The translations under genes and the position numbers were made by a program. A stretch of 64,000 nucleotides of DNA, taken from Stenocarpella maydis. Lineage: Eukaryota; Ascomycota; Sordariomycetes; Diaporthales; Diaporthaceae. Below the pieces are notes generated by a model. The model saw only the letters and a program-made list of their open reading frames with translations. It made no database searches and was not told the DNA's origin. The stretch lies in NCBI GenBank assembly GCA_002270565.1, contig NQMI01000022.1, positions 186,001-250,000 on the forward strand, written 5' to 3'. Shown here piece by piece: positions 58,304 to 64,000 of this stretch (position 1 is the first letter of the stretch; the number at the start of each line of letters is the position of its first letter).

Positions 58304-58588
58304 ACTCCGTACGTGCCGTTATTAGGATGGGGAGTGCTGCACATGCGACGAGGATTCGGGACGGGCACCCGTACTTACACACTACCTTGCTTTCTTGCCT
58401 TTAGCCCGAGAGGATCGGCAAAACCATCCTGTTGAGAGTCGTGTGATATTCTCCCTGCTTTGAATACCGAGCCGACCTCACCATTGTATTTCTGTCTTGT
58501 CTGCCTATCTGCCTATCTGTCTTTCTGACTATCAGCTCTGCTCTGCTCTTTCCCTGAAGACAGCAAGCCTGCACTGTCTGTTTGCAAG

Positions 58589-60173
58589 ATGGCTGCTCGA
58601 GTTCAGAGCTCCTCGCGGGCCATGGGCGCTCTGAGGCCACGGGTAAGTCACTCGAGTTCCCCCTTTTTGTTCTGCTGCTCTTGATGGTGTGTGGATCGTC
58701 GTCTGACGAGCTGTCTTTTTGATCATAGCTCCAGTGTGCCCGCCGCGGCGCAATCGCCAGCCTTTCGGCAAGGACGTACTCCTCCTCCTCGGAGCCCGAC
58801 CTGAAGACCACGCTCAAGGAGGTCATTCCCGAGAAGCGCGAGCTGCTCAAGAAGGTCAAGGCCCACAGCTCCGCCGTCATCGGAGAGGTCAAGGTCGAGA
58901 ACACCCTCGGCGGCATGCGCGGCCTCAAGGCCATGGTGTGGGAGGGCTCAGTCCTCGATGCCAACGAGGGCATCCGCTTCCACGGCCGCACGATCAAGGA
59001 CTGCCAGAAAGAGTTGCCCAAGGGAAAGACCGGCACCGAGATGCTTCCAGAGGCCATGTTCTGGCTGCTCTTGACCGGCAGGGTCCCTTCCACCAACCAA
59101 GTCCGTGTGCTGTCGCGCCAGCTGGCAGAGCAGGCCCAACTGCCCGACTTTGTCAACAAGATGCTCGACGCCTTCCCCACCGATCTCCATCCCATGACCC
59201 AGTTCGCAATGGCCGTCTCCGCGCTCAACTATACCTCCAAGTTCGCGAAGGCGTATGAGAAGGGTCTGAGCAAGGCCGACTACTGGGAGCCCACCTTCGA
59301 CGACTGCATTAGCTTGCTGGCGAAGCTGCCCACCATCGCCGCCAAGATTTACCAGAACTCGTACAGGGGGGGCGGCGCGCTGCCTGCCGAGGTCGACCTT
59401 GAGCAAGATTGGTCCTACAACTTTGCCGCCATGCTGGGCAAGGGCGGCAAGGAGAACGAGAACTTCCAGGACTTGCTGCGCTTATACCTCGCCTTGCATG
59501 GTGACCACGAGGGCGGCAACGTGTCGGCACACACCACCCACCTCGTCGGAAGTGCACTGAGCGATCCATTCCTCAGCTACAGTGCAGGCCTCCAGGGCCT
59601 CGCGGGCCCTCTCCATGGGTATCGTCTCCCTCTTCTCCTACCTGGCAACTCTCCGGGCTAACCTGCTGTCAAATCAGTCTCGCCGCTCAAGAAGTGCTCC
59701 GGTGGATCGTTCAGATGAAGGAGGCTATTCCCTCCTCATATACCGACAAGGACGTCCATGACTACCTCTGGTCCACCCTCAACTCTGGTCGCGTGGTGCC
59801 TGGTTACGGCCACGCTGTCCTGCGCAAGCCCGATCCTCGATTCGAGGCTCTCATGGACTATGCTTCCGCGCGTCCAGAGATTGCTCAAGACCCTGTCTTC
59901 CAGCTCGTCAAGAAGAATAGCGAGATTGCGCCGGAAGTGCTCAAGAAGCATGGCAAGACGAAGAATCCATACCCGAACGTCGATTCGAGCAGTGGCGTGC
60001 TGTTCCACCACTACGGATTCACCGAGACACTCTACTACACGGCCACATTTGGCGTGTCGAGGGGTTTGGGCCCATTGGCACAGCTGATCTGGGACAGGGC
60101 GTTGGGGTTGCCCATTGAGAGGCCAAAGAGCATTAACCTGGCCGGCATATTGAAGCAGGTTGAGGGCAATTGA
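58589..60173 (+). CDS. mcsA: 2-methylcitrate synthase, mitochondrial, 479 aa
   Basis: Condenses propionyl-CoA with oxaloacetate to 2-methylcitrate, the entry step of the methylcitrate cycle; usually also has some citrate synthase activity. Exons are 58589-58642, 58729-59618 and 59678-60173, with introns of 86 and 59 bp. An Arg-rich presequence (MAARVQSSSRAM to about LSARTYSSSS) indicates mitochondrial import, and intron 1 lies inside it. The citrate-synthase catalytic triad is complete: His314 (GPLHG, split by intron 2), His360 (VPGYGHAVLRK) and Asp417 (PNVDSSSG). The body (GTEMLPEAMFWLLLTG, LGKGGKENENFQDLL) resembles McsA and differs from the ordinary fungal mitochondrial citrate synthase, which lacks the GGKENENF loop. 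Paired head to head with methylisocitrate lyase. Confidence 0.92.
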
Positions 60174-61043
60174 TTGCAGACATCTCGGAAAGAATGAGGT
60201 ATGTTCAAGAAGTGGGATCAGATTTTGACTAAGATGCTCCGGGATGGTTGGTAGTCTGGCCCACTATGTTCTTCCCGAACCTGACTCGGCCACGTGAAGA
60301 CACTGAGCACGTTTTCAGCATAGACATTATAAGCCAGAGTTTCCCTTCTTCCAAGCACATGCGACCATATCCACAAGAAAATATAGGATCCCGTCCGCTC
60401 TCCCTCCATCAAGCTTGTGAGAGGGCAATTAGTAGTTGGGTCGGTGACGACCAACGAATCTTGCCTGTTGCATGTCATTTGCTTCCCTTCTTTTTTCTCT
60501 CTCTCTTCTTTTCCTCTTCTTACTATTAATTCTCCCTGCACATATTCCTTGTGTCACCTCACTGCTATCCATATTTCCTGGTGAGAACGTGGGTGTTCAG
60601 TCTGGGATATAGGGCCATCTTTAACAGCTATTTTGCGTGGCCAAGGTCAGACCCAGTCTCTCCAACGCACCTGACGGTCTCATGAAAACGAGTTTCTGAG
60701 TTAAAAGGCTTGATTGACTTATTGCAGATGCGATAACATGCGATGAACAAAGGCGAACATTACGCGAAAGAAGAATCCACAACAAACTCTCCCCATCTAC
60801 CCCTTGGTCCGTCGCCCCCTGGTGCTCTCGCTCACAAGGCTTCGCCCACAGCCGGCGCAGGACAGCAAGGCAAATTAGACGACTGCGGGCGTGGGAAAAC
60901 CCCGGAAGCTCCCGTCCAGATGACGGCCCTGCACAACGGACGGGCATGCAGGCACGCAGATCAACCTATCACCAAACCAACGTCAGCCATAGCATGGCAC
61001 CCCGGGAGGGGGTGGCATCCCCAAGCCTGGAGGCTCGGGTTGG
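60174..61043. other. Convergent intergenic region
   Basis: An 870-bp spacer between the stop codons of the synthase (plus) and the DUF4360 gene (minus). A CT-rich tract occurs near 60485-60525. No recognisable gene. Confidence 0.6.
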
Positions 61044-62055
61044 CTATTTCGTACACTTCTGCCAGGCGAGGTGCACCTGCTGGGTGAACGCGACGGTTGC
61101 GTCGTCGTCGGTCACCTGGCCGGAGGCCGAGCTGTTGGTCGAAGTCAGGGCGATGCGGTTGTTGATGTTCCTGCGGCGTCGGCGTGTTAGTATTTGCACC
61201 CCGTGCCTGCACATCACCGAAGGGCTTGGACGGCGGGTTTGAACCCGCGAGATGCCATCCTAGGCAGAGGTCACTCACAGGATGCCTTCGGCTCCACACG
61301 GGGAGTAGATGACGCTGGCGGTGGGAACCTGGTCGTTCTTGGTGTAAACCTTTTTGCGATTACCGTCAGCTTCCTCCCTCTCTACTCCGGATGTGGGCTG
61401 GGCGTTTGCGCTGCACTCCTGGCCCTCCTAGACTCACCTGGCCCGCAGCCCAGACACCCCCGCCGCTGATGGAGGTACGGGTTGTGGTTGTTGCGCTGGC
61501 ATCCTGGGAAAAATAATACGTCGAGAGGAAGGTCCCGGTTCTGGAGCATTATCGAGTCAGCTTTCAAAGAACTATGAACGAGTTCCATTCAAACACAGTG
61601 AGGATCGGGCCACGGTGTGGTCATGACGTCTGAGACATGGGTTCCGGAAGGGAATTGTCATTCCCAAGAGGGTCCAAAACAGCCCCGGAAGCTGCTTACA
61701 CGCCACTATCCAGCTGGGCGTAGCCGTGGTAGGTGCTGTCGAGCACGGCGAACTGGAAGCCTCCGGGGTAATTGAGCTTCAGGTGGAGCTGGCAGTTCTT
61801 GGTTCGGTCGGCTACCACAGTACCGGGGCCAATGTAAGTCTGGAAGGCGTCGAAGCCGAAGGTGACGACTGTCTTGTCGGAGCTGAAAGAGGTCGAAACG
61901 GTGCCCTGAGGGCAACCACTCCCGCTGAAACTTGCAGAAGAGATGGTGATCTGGGTAGGATCCGGACCGGTACCGGCGTTGGAGCCACCGGGGAAGTTGA
62001 GGCTGGGTATGGCCGCAGCTGTGGCTGGGAGGAGAAGAGTAGCGAGGGACTTCAT
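61044..62055 (-). CDS. Secreted DUF4360 protein, 218 aa
   Basis: Four exons: 61700-62055, 61438-61540, 61279-61349 and 61044-61170, with introns of 159, 88 and 108 bp and consistent phases. The second intron ends in a weak AAAAG acceptor preceded by GCTGAC. A signal peptide (MKSLATLLLPATAAA) is followed by LNFPGG and a beta-rich body: GSGCPQGTVS, FGFDAFQTYIGPG, RKNCQL-like KNCQLHLKLNYP, YHGYAQLDSG, IYSPCG and a final WQKCTK. The four spaced Cys probably form two disulfides. This matches the DUF4360 family of small fungal extracellular proteins, whose molecular role is not established. A TATA box lies upstream, hinting at strong regulated expression. The gene model rests on motif order and phase; it is convincing. 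Confidence 0.88.
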
Positions 62056-64000
62056 GCTGTCAAACGAAGGTTGAACGACACGGTCAGGGGCAATTCTGAG
62101 GGCAGATTTCAGGAGGAACGGGTGGTGCTGGACAGCTCCATCTCGAGGGTCGTGACTTTGAGGAGTGCAGGCCGTATTTATACACAAAATGGGCCACAGA
62201 CGCAGTCGCGTTCCGCGTCTATGATACACATAAGCGCCCTCCTTAGCAATGCCACCCTCTTTTCCAGCAGCTCGGGCGTGGCCAGCTCGACGGCGGCACC
62301 GCGGGAGAATACGAGCAGTCAATGGAGGTATTGCTCCGTAGAGGACATTCGCCAAGGTCCAGTTGATTGAGTGGTTCGAGGGACTAATGATATGTGAGCG
62401 CCCTGTGCTGAAGCCTCCGGCGAGGGCTCACCAGGCGCGAAGTAACTCCATGTCAAGCTAGAGGCCCAGCGGGTACACATCTCGAGAGTAGTGCGGCAGG
62501 AGAGGCTTGTCAGACTCATGGAGCAAATTTGCGGTTGAAAAGGTAAGATAGATGAAAACATATTAACCGGGGCGCCTCGGGCTCTGGAGGCCCTTGCAAG
62601 GGAGGAGTCGTTGACGGCCGGACCAGGCAGAAGCCTCGGAGCGGTCAACAGAGCTGTCAGCATCACGACGAGCTTCAGATGCCGGCCACCAAACGACCAC
62701 ATGCTGCGCGTGCGCGTAATCAGGGTCCAGCCGTGAGGTGAACCAGCTGCGTTAAGAGGCATGCCACGCCACGGCGGCGGCGACACGGCGAGGAGGACTG
62801 GAGGAGAGGAAGGGCCCGGGCGGGCCTGGAGGGCACCGGCCTGTCCCCAGCCATGACCTGAGCAATTTAGACCACGAGGTTGTTTTACGTGATGGAAAGG
62901 CCGGAGCCGGTGGCCTGGACGTGATGAAGCTGTACGCACGATACTAATTCAGGACAAGATTGTCAGGGTCCAATTGATTAAGCTTAATTATCCCTACAGC
63001 CTTTGGGTTACGCCGGCCAGCCGCCAGGCCTTGTGGTAGCGTCAGCAATGGTGGGCTTGGCACCATCTAAACAAGAGGTCTGGCCTCAGCTGAGCGGAGA
63101 CACTCTGGGCGAGGAGAGGGTCACCTGACGGCACGACGATTGATTGCCTCGGGGACGAAAACGACTGGCGCCCACGAGGCTGTGCTGTGGATGCGCTATG
63201 GGCCCACCAACGATGTCGCTCCGTCGGCCTGCTCGTACTATCGCGAGGTGCCAGGGCCGGCCGGCCAGGCGGCTAAATATCTAATAGCCTCAGCACTTCT
63301 CATACTAAAGCGGTTCGAGACCCCTCTGGCCGACTGTGCCGGCGGTTCCCAGGCGCTTTTGCCGTGCCTGAGATGGCCTTGGAGAGACACAGGCGCCGCC
63401 TCATGGTCGCGCTCCAGTCGGCCCAGTAAAGGATGCAGACAAGAAGCTCGTGCTTGCTCGTGGCCTCGGACCTGTGGCATGGGATAGACAGCAGCCTGGC
63501 AGTCCTCACGGTCCGGAAGCCCTCGGACTCTTGGGCCCCGAGGCCAGGGAACGATCCTCTTTCCCGGCTAGAGGTTGGGATCTAGGGAGATTCTAGACTT
63601 ATAATAAATGCGGACTATAACCCAGTAGAGAGAACAATGGCCTCCCCCTCCGAGGACAGTGAACTGTCCAGTCGCAACAGGTGGCTTGCGCGGAAGGTTG
63701 CTGTCCTGTCCCTTGGCAGGTCTCATTGGCCGAGACCCTCTAGCCAGGAACTTGAGTATATATCCGAGACAGCGGCCTCAATGAGAGGGGGTCTTGTGCT
63801 TTGAACGGGGTCCAAGTTGATACGGTCCATCTCCAGCTCTTGGCCTCACCCTCGCAAGCCCGACCCGGGCAGCTCCCAGCCGCGGGTCCATCCGCCTCCG
63901 AGCCGTGGGCTCGGGAAGCGGATCGCTGCTGATCACTCGACGTCTTGTGGGGAAACGCCCCACGGAGAAATCCACCGACGCCAGTCCAGGCCCTCCTGTC
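62056..64000. other. Gene-free right end
   Basis: Beyond the DUF4360 promoter no recognisable gene was found on either strand to the window edge. Frames up to 206 residues (62319-62939 minus) are Pro/Ser/Arg-rich and overlap others. A gene entering from the right cannot be excluded. Confidence 0.5.
62176..62182 (-). promoter_or_regulatory. TATA box of the DUF4360 gene
   Basis: TATAAAT on the minus strand, about 121 bp upstream of the ATG at 62055. Good match and good spacing. Confidence 0.6.

Larger units (their letters stand above)
57953..58588. promoter_or_regulatory. Shared bidirectional promoter of the methylcitrate pair
   Basis: A 636-bp spacer between the start codons of 2-methylisocitrate lyase (minus) and 2-methylcitrate synthase (plus). 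It contains three copies of CCTCGG/CCGAGG and one CCAAT box, annotated separately. The synthase side ends in a pyrimidine-rich leader. Coordinated expression of the two enzymes is inferred from this arrangement. Confidence 0.75.

Noticed and set aside
61210..61260. A tRNA T-arm-like hairpin (GCGGGTTCAAACCCGC on the minus strand)
   Set aside because: It lies in intron 3 of the DUF4360 gene, has a six-base loop, and no A box, anticodon arm or acceptor stem can be fitted around it.

Overview
The window looks like nuclear DNA of a filamentous ascomycete, most likely a Sordariomycete. Coding regions are GC-rich and interrupted by short introns, mostly 55-160 bp, with GTRNGY-type donors and CTRAC-like branch points. 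The gene content also fits: alpha-1,3-glucan synthase, methylcitrate-cycle enzymes with mitochondrial presequences, a secreted DUF4360 protein, and two large low-complexity fungal-specific proteins (DUF8032-like and DUF8035-like). No bacterial operons, CRISPR arrays, rRNA or convincing tRNA were seen. Species cannot be named from sequence alone. Exon structures were built by hand from splice sites, reading phase and family resemblance. All domain names come from memory, not a database search.

Layout: (1) 1-2,411: a Nudix hydrolase (minus, cut by the left edge) diverges from a small gene of unknown function. (2) 5,431-8,440: a three-exon DUF8032-like gene whose two halves carry related domains, separated by a 686-bp intron. 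(3) 8,441-24,427: about 16 kb with no recognisable gene, rich in simple repeats. (4) 24,428-27,540: a DUF8035-like Arg/Asp/Glu/Lys-rich protein, followed by another 4.4 kb without genes. (5) 31,901-46,840: bleomycin hydrolase, a complete seven-exon alpha-1,3-glucan synthase and glucosamine-6-phosphate N-acetyltransferase, all on the minus strand. (6) 47,238-53,505: a BBE-like FAD oxidase, a decayed methyltransferase relic and a type-I glutamine-synthetase-like gene. (7) 54,740-62,055: a short-chain dehydrogenase, then the methylcitrate pair, 2-methylisocitrate lyase and 2-methylcitrate synthase, transcribed divergently from one 636-bp promoter, then a DUF4360 secreted protein. (8) 62,056-64,000: no gene seen.

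Two functional groupings stand out. The mitochondrial methylcitrate pair acts at the first and last steps of propionyl-CoA breakdown, and its shared promoter holds three CCTCGG/CCGAGG motifs of the kind bound by fungal fatty-acid regulators. Glucan synthase and GNA1 both serve the cell wall (alpha-glucan, and UDP-GlcNAc for chitin). The most unusual items are the duplicated domain in the DUF8032-like gene with its long, possibly switchable intron, the 16-kb gene-free tract upstream of that gene, and the methyltransferase relic beside the FAD oxidase.
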